Part shown: one piece after another, positions 8,776 through 16,921 of the stretch | Numbering within the stretch: the stretch's first letter is position 1 | Layout: each line of letters starts with the position of its first letter | Program-made: the position numbers and the translations under genes | The notes under the pieces: model-generated | The model's input: the letters and a program-made list of their open reading frames with translations, nothing else | What the model was told of the DNA's origin: nothing | Databases searched by the model: none | Source of the DNA: CAMTVQ01 sp947085255 | GTDB taxonomy: Bacteria; Bacteroidota; Bacteroidia; Sphingobacteriales; Sphingobacteriaceae | Direction of reading: 5' to 3' | Length of the DNA: 64,000 bases | Assembly (NCBI GenBank): GCA_947085255.1 | Contig: CAMTVQ010000002.1 | Coordinates: forward strand, 124,001 to 188,000

Positions 8776-9606
8776 ATGAAAACGAACAAATTTTTAACCT
8801 TACTAGTTGTAGGACTAACAGCAGTAACTGCTTTTATTGGATGCTCTAAAGATGATGTTTCACCAACTGATGCCAAGCCAGCTATCTCGGTTACATCTCC
8901 TACAAACAACTCTTCGGTGGCAACAGGCACTAACATTGACCTTACTTTTACGGCAAGTAGCAACAACGAGCTACGAACAGTAACAGTAAAGCGTAAAGTA
9001 GCAGGCGGTAGCGATGTAACTATACTGAACAAAACTATTTCTAACAACATTACCAGCTTTAGCTACGATTCTACTTTCGTTTCTGGACCAATTGGAACAG
9101 AAATTTATACCATTACGGTATTAGATAAAAAAGACTTGTCGGAAACTAAAACAATTACTGTAAACATTACTGATGGTTTTGGTGTGGAAAAAAGTGGTTT
9201 CTTTTATCATATCGAAGGTTCTTTGAAAGGAGCTTATGATTTGGTAGCCGATGTAACCCGTGGTAGTACCGAAGCAAATGCAGAAAAAGATATGGTAAAT
9301 AGTGATGCAGGTGGCAGTCCATTTACTGGTAGCTGGTCGGTAGGAACTGGCAATGCTACTACTTACGTTAAGGTAGTAGGATTCGACTATACCAATGCAA
9401 CTTCTCCTTCTGCTATTGCAGCGTATAACAACGGTGCTAAATTAAGCACAGTAGCTGCACCAGTTTCGGGTGATGTATACATTGCTAAACTTAGAAATGG
9501 AACTACCTATGCAATTATTTTAATTGATGCCGTATCTGCTAGCAACAACGAATGTAGTTGCAACAATACAGGTAAATTAACCTTTAAATACAAAAAAACC
9601 GAGTAG
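8776..9606 (+). CDS. Putative lipoprotein with Ig-like domain
   Basis: 276 residues from ATG 8776. An in-frame ATG at 8716 is rejected because it lies 1 bp after the -7 box. The N-terminus MKTNKFLTLL... leads to a lipobox-like AFIGC at about residue 22, so a lipid-anchored envelope protein is expected. Residues about 30-125 look like a beta-sandwich (ISVTSPTNNSS, ITVLDKKDLSETKTITVNI). The rest is a Gly/Ser/Asn-rich beta domain ending in a short Cys pair (ECSC). I do not recognise a characterised family. It is monocistronic, with its own composite promoter and a terminator at 9635. Confidence 0.8.
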   Translation: MKTNKFLTLLVVGLTAVTAFIGCSKDDVSPTDAKPAISVTSPTNNSSVATGTNIDLTFTASSNNELRTVTVKRKVAGGSDVTILNKTISNNITSFSYDSTFVSGPIGTEIYTITVLDKKDLSETKTITVNITDGFGVEKSGFFYHIEGSLKGAYDLVADVTRGSTEANAEKDMVNSDAGGSPFTGSWSVGTGNATTYVKVVGFDYTNATSPSAIAAYNNGAKLSTVAAPVSGDVYIAKLRNGTTYAIILIDAVSASNNECSCNNTGKLTFKYKKTE

Positions 9607-9634
9607 TTGGTCTATTTTTAAACTGAAAGATACG

Positions 9635-9670
9635 TCTCCCTTGCCTTGTGCAGGGGAGATGTTCTTTTTT
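9635..9670 (+). terminator. Probable terminator
   Basis: TCTCCC (9635-9640) pairs with GGGAGA (9654-9659), followed by a T-rich run, just after the lipoprotein gene. Confidence 0.65.
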
Positions 9671-9687
9671 AGAGCCGTTGTTATTAG

Positions 9688-9708
9688 ATGCCGAAACAAG
9701 TTCGGCAT
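9688..9708. repeat. Palindromic intergenic repeat, solitary copy
   Basis: ATGCCGAA-acaag-TTCGGCAT, a perfect 8-bp inverted repeat with a 5-nt loop. The same element recurs three times at 12027-12216, so the two copies bracket accessory island A. Confidence 0.85.
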
Positions 9709-9767
9709 AACGTTATTCCCCTTTTTTTGCTAGCTGCGTCTTTTGGTTTAATAGCACATTTTCAAAC

Positions 9768-10133
9768 CTACTCGCTCCGCAAAATCTTCTCCATCTTACG
9801 CCCTTTCGCTAATTCATCCACCAACTTATCCAAATACCGAACCTGCTTCGTCAACGGACTCTCTATTTCCTCTATTCGATACCCACAGATCACTCCGATA
9901 ATAAGGCGAGCATTAGGGTTTAGTGTAGCCTTCTGAAAGAATACCTCAAAAGTTACTTTCTCATCTATTAGTTTTTGTAGATTCTTTTCATCAAAACCAG
10001 TCAACCAGTTTATCACTTCAAGCAATTCTTCCTTTAATCTGCCCTTACTCTCTACTTTTTTGATGTAGTGAGGATATACCGACGCAAATGTCATTTTTGC
10101 TATACGCTCATCATGCTCGGGAGTTGCTTTCAT
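9768..10133 (-). CDS. DUF2200 family protein
   Basis: 121 residues. The N-terminus with [21 protein letters not shown], the central [10 protein letters not shown] and the C-terminal [22 protein letters not shown] match the conserved DUF2200 pattern, a small cytoplasmic family of unknown function. There is no signal peptide or membrane segment. It lies at the left edge of a block of minus-strand accessory genes and 23 bp beyond the DUF1801 gene, so the two may share a transcript. Such orphan small proteins often travel on cassettes. Function unknown. Confidence 0.85.
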   Translation of the reverse strand: MKATPEHDERIAKMTFASVYPHYIKKVESKGRLKEELLEVINWLTGFDEKNLQKLIDEKVTFEVFFQKATLNPNARLIIGVICGYRIEEIESPLTKQVRYLDKLVDELAKGRKMEKILRSE

Positions 10134-10156
10134 ACCTTATGCTTTAATCATTCCAG

Positions 10157-10549
10157 TTATTTCAACCTATCTAATTGCCCTTTTCTCTTCACAATGTTTT
10201 TATAGTCCCATTGTATTTCTCTTGATTTTTGCAGCCAACGATTCAACTCATTTACCACAACCTCTGAAACACTTTGGTAAATTATAGAGGCATCTTTAAA
10301 CTTTTGTCCTCTTACGTTTAGATTATTTTCGTCAAAATCTGCCCCACTCCAAAACATTAGTCTGATTCCTGCTTTCTGTTTACTATACCCAACAATTGGG
10401 TTGCCGTCTAAAAACCAAACGGGGTGAGCATGCCAAATTTTGCTCTCCGCTTCTGTTAGCTCGTTGTCAATAGTTTGAGCAAGTAAATTGCAAATTGCAC
10501 TGTCGTCTGATGGCTGTTTGTTATTGTATGTGATGATTTCGCTATGCAT
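10157..10549 (-). CDS. DUF1801 family protein
   Basis: 130 residues. The segment around KIWHAHPVWFLDGNPIVGYS and the hydrophobic core GIRLMFWSG are typical of the DUF1801/YdhG-like fold, a small alpha/beta domain related to frataxin-like folds whose role is unknown. No catalytic motif is evident. It precedes the DUF2200 gene by 23 bp. A second, distantly similar DUF1801 gene lies in accessory island B at 20952, which suggests both islands recruit from the same pool of mobile genes. Confidence 0.82.
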   Translation of the reverse strand: MHSEIITYNNKQPSDDSAICNLLAQTIDNELTEAESKIWHAHPVWFLDGNPIVGYSKQKAGIRLMFWSGADFDENNLNVRGQKFKDASIIYQSVSEVVVNELNRWLQKSREIQWDYKNIVKRKGQLDRLK

Positions 10550-10590
10550 GATTGTGTGTTATAGGCGATGTGATTTCGCAGGAAAAATTT

Positions 10591-10890
10591 TTAACTAGGT
10601 AAACGATTTTCAATGTCCATTCGCTCGTGCAACACTCTGATTATTTCCATTACTTTCTGCTTCTCGCTTGTCTTATAAAAGATAAGGTGTGATTTAACTT
10701 TAGAACGTCTATAGCTTTTCCGAACATGCCCAAAGTCTTTTCCAAATTGTGGATATTGAGCTAAATACTCAATTTCATCAAAAATAAGGTTCACATACCT
10801 GTCGGCTTGCTCTTTTGACCAATTCTCAAAAGTATAGAGCCAAATATTTTCAATGTCTTCAGCGGCTTTGGCACTAATTCTATAGTTCAC
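10591..10890 (-). CDS. parE: ParE/RelE-family toxin
   Basis: A GTG start at 10890 gives a 99-residue protein beginning at NYRISAKAAEDIENI, the usual ParE N-terminus and length. The longer ATG reading from 10938 would lie wholly inside parD and adds residues unlike the family. The motifs WSKEQADRYVNLIFDEIEYL, GHVRKSYRRSK and HLIFYKTSEKQKVMEIIRVLHERMD are classic. ParE toxins poison DNA gyrase; some relatives are ribonucleases. It overlaps parD by 11 bp and is translationally coupled to it. The two form a type II toxin-antitoxin module. Confidence 0.87.
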   Translation of the reverse strand: MNYRISAKAAEDIENIWLYTFENWSKEQADRYVNLIFDEIEYLAQYPQFGKDFGHVRKSYRRSKVKSHLIFYKTSEKQKVMEIIRVLHERMDIENRLPS

Positions 10891-11134
10891 CGGTAATGTG
10901 TTTCTTGTGAAGATTCTGCAAAAACTGTTTAGAGTCAAAATTCTCTACAAAGCCCGACTTCTCTCCTACTTTTAGTTCCTTTATCAGTTCACCTTTTTTA
11001 CTTTCCTCTTGTTCAAAAAGCCTTAAAGCAGCCCTTACAACTTCACTCGCAGATGAAAATTTTCCTGTTTGTACTTGACAGTTAATAAATCGATCAAAAT
11101 AATCGCCCAACAGAATTGATGTATTTTTTGCCAT
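10880..11134 (-). CDS. parD: ParD-family antitoxin (CC2985 type)
   Basis: 84 residues. The ribbon-helix-helix N-terminus (MAKNTSILLGDYFDRFI) carries the typical FSSASEVVRAALRLFEQEE motif, which binds DNA as a dimer. The C-terminal tail (about 55-84) should wrap the ParE toxin. Antitoxins of this kind repress their own operon. The gene starts upstream of parE and overlaps it, the normal antitoxin-first order. A promoter should lie in 11135-11200, but I see no clear -7 box there. Confidence 0.88.
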   Translation of the reverse strand: MAKNTSILLGDYFDRFINCQVQTGKFSSASEVVRAALRLFEQEESKKGELIKELKVGEKSGFVENFDSKQFLQNLHKKHITGEL

Positions 11135-11299
11135 TTTGTTTCAAATATTCTTCAAATATACCAACTCTTGGTATAGCTTCCAAACTCTTTTATTGTTGGC
11201 AATTGGCTACCAACTAACATTTTGCGGATTTATGAAGAGTGAGTTTTTAGCACTAAACTTCATTCGAAAAAAGAAACCCTCACCTATTGAAATGTGTTG

Positions 11300-11959
11300 T
11301 TATAAACCGTTTTTATTTGTTAAGCCAATTAAAAAACCAATTTGTGGTGAGGGCATAAAATCTTCCTTATTCTCAATTTTGTCTGCATAATTAATTCCCT
11401 CCACTGTCCCATTAGTTGTTTGATACACAGATATTGACTTCCGCAATCCAAATCCAACATAAAAGTCAATAAAAGGACTAGCCTTTTTAAGTTTTTGAAA
11501 AACAAGAAGCCTTTTCCCAACTAAAATTTTCAATCCATAAACATCAATATTTTCTGTTCGAATTCCACTAAAGCTATACGTTTCAACATTATTAAACTCC
11601 GCAAATTTGTTTTCAAATTGCCAATTCCTATAAAAAAGGTCTGTTTGAAGAAAAAAACTATTTTTAAACCAATACTTAACAAAAAGCCCAATCGTATTAC
11701 CTGTATACAACTCATTAAACATTCTTTGTCTTTCGTAATCCCCGAAGATAAGCCCATGACCTATCGGCTCAATTCTTCCATTACTTTTTGTAGATGGTCT
11801 AAAGGAATAAAATAGTCCATAAGTAATGTTATTTCTTTTCAATCCAACAGATAAATTAGCGTCTTTAAAAAGAAATTGAGTTGGCTTAGTGCTTATCTCA
11901 ATAGTTTGAGCAAAGGAAGAAAATGAAATAATTGTTAAAAATGCCGTTAAGAATCGCAT
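11300..11959 (-). CDS. Secreted protein of unknown function, probable outer-membrane beta-barrel
   Basis: 219 residues. The signal peptide MRFLTAFLTIISFSSFA precedes Gln-Thr, the usual Bacteroidota cleavage context. The mature part alternates aromatic and polar residues (ITYGLFYSFRP, GLFVKYWFKNSFFLQTDLFYRNW, IDFYVGFGLR) and fits an eight-strand barrel similar to PorT/OMP_b-brl proteins. No family can be named with confidence. It shares orientation with the parDE block but is separated from it by 165 bp (11135-11299) that hold no gene I can support. It is AT-rich compared with neighbouring chromosomal genes, consistent with acquisition. Confidence 0.7.
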   Translation of the reverse strand: MRFLTAFLTIISFSSFAQTIEISTKPTQFLFKDANLSVGLKRNNITYGLFYSFRPSTKSNGRIEPIGHGLIFGDYERQRMFNELYTGNTIGLFVKYWFKNSFFLQTDLFYRNWQFENKFAEFNNVETYSFSGIRTENIDVYGLKILVGKRLLVFQKLKKASPFIDFYVGFGLRKSISVYQTTNGTVEGINYADKIENKEDFMPSPQIGFLIGLTNKNGL

Positions 11960-12024
11960 ATGAATGAGTCCTAAATCCTTTTCAATACTATCAATTTTTC
12001 CTCAAAAAAACAGCACCATTTTAC

Positions 12025-12260
12025 AGATGCCGAAACAAGTTCGGCATGACGGTATCCCCTCTTCTGTCACCCTGAGCGTAGCGAAGGGTCTCTTTAGTTA
12101 ATCCCTTTCAAATGCCGAAACACGTTCGGCATGACGGTATCCCGCTTTTGTCACACTGAGCATAGCGAAGGGTCTCTTTAATTACCGCTTCTCAGATGCC
12201 GAAACAAGTTCGGCATGACGGTGTCCCGCTTATGTCACACTGAGCGCAGCGAAGGGTCTC
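12025..12260. repeat. Three tandem ~84-bp palindromic intergenic repeats
   Basis: Palindromes ATGCCGAAaca(a/c)gTTCGGCAT occur at 12027-12047, 12112-12132 and 12196-12216, with periods of 85 and 84 bp. Each is followed by a second conserved segment (GTCAC-n-CTGAGC ... GCGAAGGGTCTC). There are three copies of a two-part unit, resembling REP/BIME-type elements. They end 16 bp before composite promoter copy 4. No open reading frame spans them. Confidence 0.9.
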
Positions 12261-12275
12261 CTCCCCACTGCAATC

Positions 12276-12339
12276 TGTGAATAATGTAACTCTTTCCTCG
12301 AGTTGTGTAAATCTTCCCTATGCCAAGTAATCATCTTTG
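12276..12339 (+). promoter_or_regulatory. Composite 21-bp direct-repeat promoter, copy 4
   Basis: TGTGA at 12276, TGTAAC at 12285-12290, TGTAAA at 12306-12311, and the -7-like box CATCTTTG at 12332-12339. It precedes the long envelope-stress/Mla operon, whose first ATG is at 12377. Confidence 0.72.
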
Positions 12340-12376
12340 TGTAGTTAAAATCCCATCACTATTAACCAATAACGTT

Positions 12377-12925
12377 ATGAAAAAGACAACCCTCCTACTA
12401 TTAATACTCTTAGTAACAAGCACCGTTCGCGGATACAGTCAAGAAACCTTCGGTAATACCCTAAACTTAGGTTTAGGCGTTGGTTATTACGGCTACGTTG
12501 GACGCTCTATCCCAGTTGTACATGCAAACTATGAGTTCAATGTGGTTAAAGACTTTACGTTGGCACCATTTATTAGTTTTTACTCGTACCGCAACGATTT
12601 CTATTACGGCAACCCAAGCAAAGGCTATCGCTTTTATGCCTATAAAGAAACGGTTATCCCAATTGGTGTAAAGGGCAGCTTTTACTTCGATGACTTGTTA
12701 GATGCAGGTGAATCTTGGGATTTCTACGGTGCAGGTTCGCTCGGCTTTGCTATTGTAAGAGCAAGTTGGGATAATGATTATGATGGAGACAGAACAGTAT
12801 ATCGTGGTGCAAGCCCGTTATTTTTAGATATACACGTGGGTACAGAGTACCATCTTACCAAAAAAATTGGTGCCTTTATCGACTTATCGAGCGGGGTTTC
12901 TACAATCGGCATAGCTATTCACTAA
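12377..12925 (+). CDS. Secreted outer-membrane beta-barrel-like protein
   Basis: 182 residues from ATG 12377. The in-frame ATG 12320 lies upstream of the -7 box and cannot be the start. A signal peptide ends near GYSQ. The mature protein is rich in Tyr, Phe, Gly and Asp in beta-strand spacing (LGLGVGYYGYVG, LAPFISFYSYR, VIPIGVKGSFYFDDLL), as in small OmpW- or PorT-like barrels. No exact family is recognised. It is the first gene of a run of about a dozen same-strand genes with short gaps, starting at composite promoter copy 4. It probably sits in the outer membrane. Confidence 0.78.
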   Translation: MKKTTLLLLILLVTSTVRGYSQETFGNTLNLGLGVGYYGYVGRSIPVVHANYEFNVVKDFTLAPFISFYSYRNDFYYGNPSKGYRFYAYKETVIPIGVKGSFYFDDLLDAGESWDFYGAGSLGFAIVRASWDNDYDGDRTVYRGASPLFLDIHVGTEYHLTKKIGAFIDLSSGVSTIGIAIH

Positions 12926-12946
12926 ACAACACATAAAAACAAGGAA

Positions 12947-13342
12947 ATGAAAAAAGTAAAATTAATTATTGCCAGCATACTATTAGGTAGCGTGGTAATG
13001 CTGGGTCAAGGTTGTAAAAAGGATGTAGATGCGGTAGGTCAAACCAGCACGCCAAATCTTTCTTCGCAAGGCGGAATCCGATTTAAAGTAAAAGATACTG
13101 CAGGTAACGATGTGCCCAATGCTAAAATTGGTCTTGCCGTATCGCAAACAGATTTAGCCACTAACACTTATTTGGCATCTAAAACTACCAATAGCGATGG
13201 CATAGCCGATTTAGGTCGCTTTAATGGTGGCAACTACTATTACGAAATCGATGTAACCATTGGTGGTACTGCCTATCACGGAGACGGTGCCATTCAAATT
13301 CGTAATGGAGAAGACATTACCCAAAACTTAGTAGTTGAATAA
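12947..13342 (+). CDS. Small lipoprotein with carboxypeptidase-regulatory-like fold
   Basis: 131 residues. The N-terminus MKKVKLIIASILLGSVVMLG ends in a lipobox-like sequence before Cys 23 (GQGCKK), so it should be a lipoprotein. Residues about 44-131 form a single beta-sandwich with IRFKVKDTAGNDVPNAKIGL and TNSDGIADLGRFNGGNYYYEI, the pattern of carboxypeptidase-regulatory-like domains that often coat or brace surface proteins. It starts 21 bp after the preceding stop, within the operon. Its binding partner is unknown. Confidence 0.8.
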   Translation: MKKVKLIIASILLGSVVMLGQGCKKDVDAVGQTSTPNLSSQGGIRFKVKDTAGNDVPNAKIGLAVSQTDLATNTYLASKTTNSDGIADLGRFNGGNYYYEIDVTIGGTAYHGDGAIQIRNGEDITQNLVVE

Positions 13343-13360
13343 TACTAAAAACAACACAAG

Positions 13361-13681
13361 ATGAAAAAAATAACCCTTTATGCCGTGGCAACATGCTTGT
13401 CGCTTGCATTTTTACACCCTCAAGTACGTGCTACAACAAGCACTACACCTACTACGTTAAGTGTTTCTAAGCCAGTAACACCAGTAGCTGTACAACTATT
13501 AGTATTGCGATTGAAAGAAATAGAAAAAATGGACAAGTCGAACCTAACCGCAGCAGACAAAAAAGAGTTGCGCAAAGAAGTACGTTCCATTAAACAACAG
13601 CTTCAATCAACAGGCGGTGGAGTATATCTTTCTGCCGGAGCAATTATTATTATTTTATTAATACTCATCATTTTATTTTAA
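13361..13681 (+). CDS. Small protein with signal peptide, coiled segment and C-terminal membrane anchor
   Basis: 106 residues. A signal peptide (to about residue 25, VRA-T) is followed by a Thr/Pro/Val-rich linker. A charged helix (about 46-82, RLKEIEKMDKSNLTAADKKE, then KSIKQQ-like repeats) precedes a terminal hydrophobic stretch GAIIIILLILIILF that should be membrane-embedded. Proteins of this layout recur next to small stress membrane proteins in Bacteroidota, but no function is known. It lies 18 bp after the lipoprotein gene and is co-transcribed with its neighbours. Confidence 0.75.
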   Translation: MKKITLYAVATCLSLAFLHPQVRATTSTTPTTLSVSKPVTPVAVQLLVLRLKEIEKMDKSNLTAADKKELRKEVRSIKQQLQSTGGGVYLSAGAIIIILLILIILF

Positions 13682-13692
13682 ACAAAATTATC

Positions 13693-13848
13693 ATGGGAAA
13701 TTTACTTTACATCGTGGCTATAATACTCATTATTGCCTGGGCTATAGGATTTGTAGGCTACAATGCCGGCGGACTTATCCATATTTTATTAGTAATAGCT
13801 ATCATATCAATTATCCTCCGCATTATTCAGGGTAAGCAAGTATTATAA
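13693..13848 (+). CDS. Lmo0937-family small membrane protein
   Basis: 51 residues (ATG 13693 to TAA 13846-13848). Two hydrophobic helices (about 3-20 and 28-46) are joined by a Gly/Asn turn (GYNAGG), the usual pattern of the Lmo0937 family of short inner-membrane proteins. The family is stress-induced in several bacteria, with no biochemical role known. It follows the preceding gene by 11 bp in the same operon. Confidence 0.8.
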   Translation: MGNLLYIVAIILIIAWAIGFVGYNAGGLIHILLVIAIISIILRIIQGKQVL

Positions 13849-13897
13849 ACACAATTTTAATTCATAAATTTAGTTACAACTTAAAAACAACAACAAC

Positions 13898-14179
13898 ATG
13901 GACAGTTTAAACAACAACGGAAAATTAATTGGTGCATTATTACTTGGCGCAGCCGTAGGTGGTGTACTCGGAATTCTTTTTGCACCTGATAAAGGCAGCG
14001 AAACACGCAAAAAACTTTCAACCAAAGGCGGCAATCTTTCTGATGCCGTGAAAGACAAATTCAAAGCCTTTGTAGCAGACATTGAAAACGAAGTAGAGTT
14101 GGTAAAAGAAAAAGCAGTAGCATTTGCAGAAGATGGCATGGCGAATAAGGATAAAGTATCTCATTCTAAATCGCTTTAA
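13898..14179 (+). CDS. YtxH-domain protein
   Basis: 93 residues. The N-terminal hydrophobic segment [31 protein letters not shown] is the signature YtxH glycine-zipper membrane helix ending in the conserved FAPxxGxExRKxL. An amphipathic, coiled-coil-like tail rich in Lys and Glu follows. YtxH proteins are general-stress membrane proteins (Bacillus YtxH is SigB/SigH controlled) of unknown mechanism. The gene lies about 50 bp after its neighbour and before a holin-like protein, a common arrangement. Confidence 0.88.
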   Translation: MDSLNNNGKLIGALLLGAAVGGVLGILFAPDKGSETRKKLSTKGGNLSDAVKDKFKAFVADIENEVELVKEKAVAFAEDGMANKDKVSHSKSL

Positions 14180-14222
14180 TCATTAACTCTTATATTATTG
14201 GTACATTTAAAAAAAACACTAA

Positions 14223-14561
14223 ATGGAAGCTACAGCAAATTTAATTGAGCCTCTTTTAGAAAGGGCCGAAGAGTACGGGAAAACAAGTTTTGAACTACTA
14301 AAACTACGATCGTTAGATAAAACAGCCGACGTTACCTCTACGCTATTTTCTCGATTATTGATGGTAACCGCTTTTTTGCTTTTTGCACTCATGCTAAATA
14401 TTGCCCTTGGATTTTTGCTGGGCGACTTGCTCGGAAAAACCTATTACGGATTCTTAATCGTGGCTTCGTTTTACGGACTTGTAGGAATCATTTTATACTT
14501 CGTTCATCCAACAATAAAAGCACGTGTAAACGATACAATAATTACCCAATTACTTAATTAA
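14223..14561 (+). CDS. Phage holin-family (DUF1469-like) membrane protein
   Basis: 112 residues. A charged amphipathic N-terminus (about 1-40) precedes two strong membrane helices (about 43-68 and 77-99), the layout of the Phage_holin_3_6/DUF1469 family. Despite the name, chromosomal members are not lysis proteins. They accompany YtxH proteins in stress operons. There is no phage gene nearby, so a prophage is not inferred. It is 43 bp from ytxH and 11 bp before the next gene. Confidence 0.85.
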   Translation: MEATANLIEPLLERAEEYGKTSFELLKLRSLDKTADVTSTLFSRLLMVTAFLLFALMLNIALGFLLGDLLGKTYYGFLIVASFYGLVGIILYFVHPTIKARVNDTIITQLLN

Positions 14562-14572
14562 CCAACCCGCAT

Positions 14573-14986
14573 ATGCAGCCCATTACCAGTAAAGCGGATC
14601 TTAAACGTGCTATTAGCCAATTGGAGGAAAAACAAGCCGCCGATTGGCTATTACTGCATGAACAAATAAAAAGCACCTACGAAAGCTTTAAACCACTAAA
14701 CATCATTAAATCTACCTTAAAAGACGCTGCCTCCTCTTTGGGCATAAAGGATAAGATTTTAGGTGCAGGCATGGGCATTACGGTGGGTTATTTATCAAAA
14801 GCATTAATTACAAATGCTGTAGGTGGTCCTATAAAGCGCATATTGGGTACGCTCTTAGAAGTAGGTATTTCTACTATTATTTCCCACAATCCCGAAGCCA
14901 TTAAAATGGCTTCCGATAAGATTTTCAGCTTCTTTAGCACTAAAAAAACACCCCAAACAGAACCCGATGACGAACACACCGCTTAA
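14573..14986 (+). CDS. Conserved protein of the YtxH/holin stress cluster, unknown function
   Basis: 137 residues. The N-terminal charged helix (SKADLKRAISQLEEKQAADW) leads to a central amphipathic or hydrophobic region with many Gly and Ala (GAGMGITVGYLSKALIT, GGPIKRILGTLLEVGISTII). It then ends in an acidic hydrophilic tail. It may associate with the membrane through glycine-zipper helices like its neighbours. Its stop overlaps the AI-2E gene by 20 bp, so they are translationally coupled. I do not recognise a named family. Confidence 0.75.
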   Translation: MQPITSKADLKRAISQLEEKQAADWLLLHEQIKSTYESFKPLNIIKSTLKDAASSLGIKDKILGAGMGITVGYLSKALITNAVGGPIKRILGTLLEVGISTIISHNPEAIKMASDKIFSFFSTKKTPQTEPDDEHTA

Positions 14987-16082
14987 CCTACCGTTTTACG
15001 TTAAAGCATCGCTCATTACTATAGGTTTGGGTGTATGTATAGCTATACTGTATGTGGCACAAGGCATTATTATCCCACTTATTGCAGCTACCATTATTGC
15101 TGCAGCAATAAGCCCAATTGTTAATTTTTTGGTGCGTAAAAAGATAAACCGCGTAATAGCCATTACACTTACTTTAGTGTTGCTTATTGTTGTATCTGCA
15201 TCATTTGTAGCAATATTGGTTTCGCAAGCAAGTATGTTTAGCGAAACATTCCCCAAGTTACTCATTCAATTAGATCAACTCTTTTACCAATCCAAAGCAT
15301 GGGTTGGCAGCACGTTTAATATCAGCAATAGAAATATCAATAGCTGGATAGATCAAACCAATGCCGAACTACTCAACAGCAGCCGCGCCATTATTGGGCA
15401 AACGCTGGTAAATATTGGCAACGTATTGGTGGTATTGTTTCTAATACCCGTATACATTTTCATGATATTGTTTTACAAACCCTTGCTCATCGAGTTTATA
15501 TACAAAGTGTTTGGTGCACCACAACACAATGTAGTAGAAGATGTACTGCACAGTACAAAAAACATTATCCAAAGTTATTTAGTCGGCTTATTGTTAGAAG
15601 CCCTTATTGTGGCCATACTCAACTCTGCCAGCTTACTCATTCTAGGTATCGAGTATGCCATTCTATTCGGGGTAATTGGTGCCGTGCTTAATGTTATACC
15701 CTACTTGGGTGGTATCATTGCCGTAACGCTACCCATGGTAGTAGCACTTGCCACAAAATCGCCTGTTTATGCTTTACTAGTATTGGGTTCTTATATCCTT
15801 ATTCAGCTTATCGACAATAACTTTATTATCCCTAAGGTAGTAGGCTCCAAAGTACGCATCAATGCCTTGGTATCTATTATAGTGGTGATTATTGGCGGTG
15901 CCATATGGGGTATTCCTGGTATGTTTCTTTCCATTCCGCTCACGGCTATCTTAAAAGTAATTTTCGACCATATTGATACGCTTAAACCTTGGGGATACTT
16001 ATTAGGCGATAGCATTATCGTGATTAAGCCCAAGCCTAATTTTACCAGAAGACGCGACCCTCATCTTCATAAAAGTGTTTAA
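14967..16082 (+). CDS. AI-2E family transporter (PerM-like)
   Basis: 371 residues with about eight hydrophobic helices. A long soluble segment near 85-145 follows the first helical group, and the conserved helices are near 200-340 (GVIGAVLNVIPYLGGIIAVTLPMVVAL, NNFIIPKVVGSKVRINAL). This is the AI-2E/PerM exporter family, whose members extrude autoinducer-2 or ions in other bacteria; the substrate here is unknown. It overlaps the preceding stress gene and lies 5 bp before the Mla permease, which places it in the same operon as lipid transport. Confidence 0.9.
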   Translation: MTNTPLNLPFYVKASLITIGLGVCIAILYVAQGIIIPLIAATIIAAAISPIVNFLVRKKINRVIAITLTLVLLIVVSASFVAILVSQASMFSETFPKLLIQLDQLFYQSKAWVGSTFNISNRNINSWIDQTNAELLNSSRAIIGQTLVNIGNVLVVLFLIPVYIFMILFYKPLLIEFIYKVFGAPQHNVVEDVLHSTKNIIQSYLVGLLLEALIVAILNSASLLILGIEYAILFGVIGAVLNVIPYLGGIIAVTLPMVVALATKSPVYALLVLGSYILIQLIDNNFIIPKVVGSKVRINALVSIIVVIIGGAIWGIPGMFLSIPLTAILKVIFDHIDTLKPWGYLLGDSIIVIKPKPNFTRRRDPHLHKSV

Positions 16083-16087
16083 CTAAC

Positions 16088-16915
16088 ATGAAAACTCCTT
16101 CAACTACTACTCACACTGCTGCACAGGTAAAACCGCATTTGGTTACAGAAAATGCAAATCTAACGGCATTGAAAGTATTTTTTGAGAAGGTTGCCCGATT
16201 GACACTATTTACACTCCGCTTCTTTAGAGAAGCTATTAAACCACCTTACGAGCTTAGCGAACTTGTAAAACAGTGTTACCAAATAGGCTACAAGTCGTTT
16301 CCATTGGTAGCCATTACTGGATTTATTATGGGATTGGTACTCACCATACAATCGCGCCCAACGCTTGCCGAGTTTGGTGCCGAGTCGTGGTTGCCTGCAA
16401 TGGTGGCCGTATCTATAATCCGCGAAATTGGACCCGTAATTACCGCACTCATATTTGCTGGAAAAGTAGGTTCAGGTATTGGTGCCGAGCTGGCCTCTAT
16501 GAAAGTAACCGAGCAAATCGATGCCATGGAAGTGTCGGGCATCAATCCATTTAATTACATTGTAGTTACCCGCGTTTTATCTGCTACACTCATGCTACCC
16601 GTATTGGTCATAATAGCCGATGCAGTCTCTTTGTATGGCGCATTTGTAGGCGTAAATTTAAAAGGCGACGTAAGTTTGGATCTGTTCTTTTTGCAAATTT
16701 TTGGAACACTCTCTTTCGGTGATGTTATTCCAGCAACTATTAAAACAGTATTTTTTGGATTTGCCGTTGGCTTAATTGGATGCTATAAAGGATATAATGC
16801 TGGCAACGGAACACAAGGAGTTGGTGAAGCGGCAAACTCAGCCGTAGTACTTGGCTCTTTAGCCATATTTATTATCGACATGGTAGCCGTTCAGTTAACC
16901 AGTTTATTAAATTGA
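16088..16915 (+). CDS. mlaE: MlaE-family ABC transporter permease
   Basis: 275 residues. The region GFIMGLVLTIQSRPTLAEFGAESW and the conserved REIGPVITALIFAGKVGSGIGAELASMKVTEQIDAMEV mark the MlaE/YrbE permease of phospholipid and lipid transport across the envelope. About six membrane helices are present. The N-terminal ~45 residues are hydrophilic. The ATPase starts 6 bp later. Unlike E. coli, no mlaB or mlaC gene is present, as is usual outside Proteobacteria. Confidence 0.92.
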   Translation: MKTPSTTTHTAAQVKPHLVTENANLTALKVFFEKVARLTLFTLRFFREAIKPPYELSELVKQCYQIGYKSFPLVAITGFIMGLVLTIQSRPTLAEFGAESWLPAMVAVSIIREIGPVITALIFAGKVGSGIGAELASMKVTEQIDAMEVSGINPFNYIVVTRVLSATLMLPVLVIIADAVSLYGAFVGVNLKGDVSLDLFFLQIFGTLSFGDVIPATIKTVFFGFAVGLIGCYKGYNAGNGTQGVGEAANSAVVLGSLAIFIIDMVAVQLTSLLN

Positions 16916-16921
16916 TGTAAC

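Noticed and set aside
9688..9936. 82-codon plus-strand frame
   Set aside because: It starts in the palindromic repeat and runs antisense into the DUF2200 gene, with no domain.
11136..11390. 84-codon plus-strand frame beside parD
   Set aside because: It overlaps the end of the secreted-protein gene on the other strand and has no recognisable family.
12025..12260. CRISPR array
   Set aside because: Only three copies with ~84-bp period, nearly no spacer diversity and no cas genes.
14223..14561. Holin-like gene as evidence of a prophage
   Set aside because: No phage structural, lysis or integrase gene is nearby; the family is common in stress operons.
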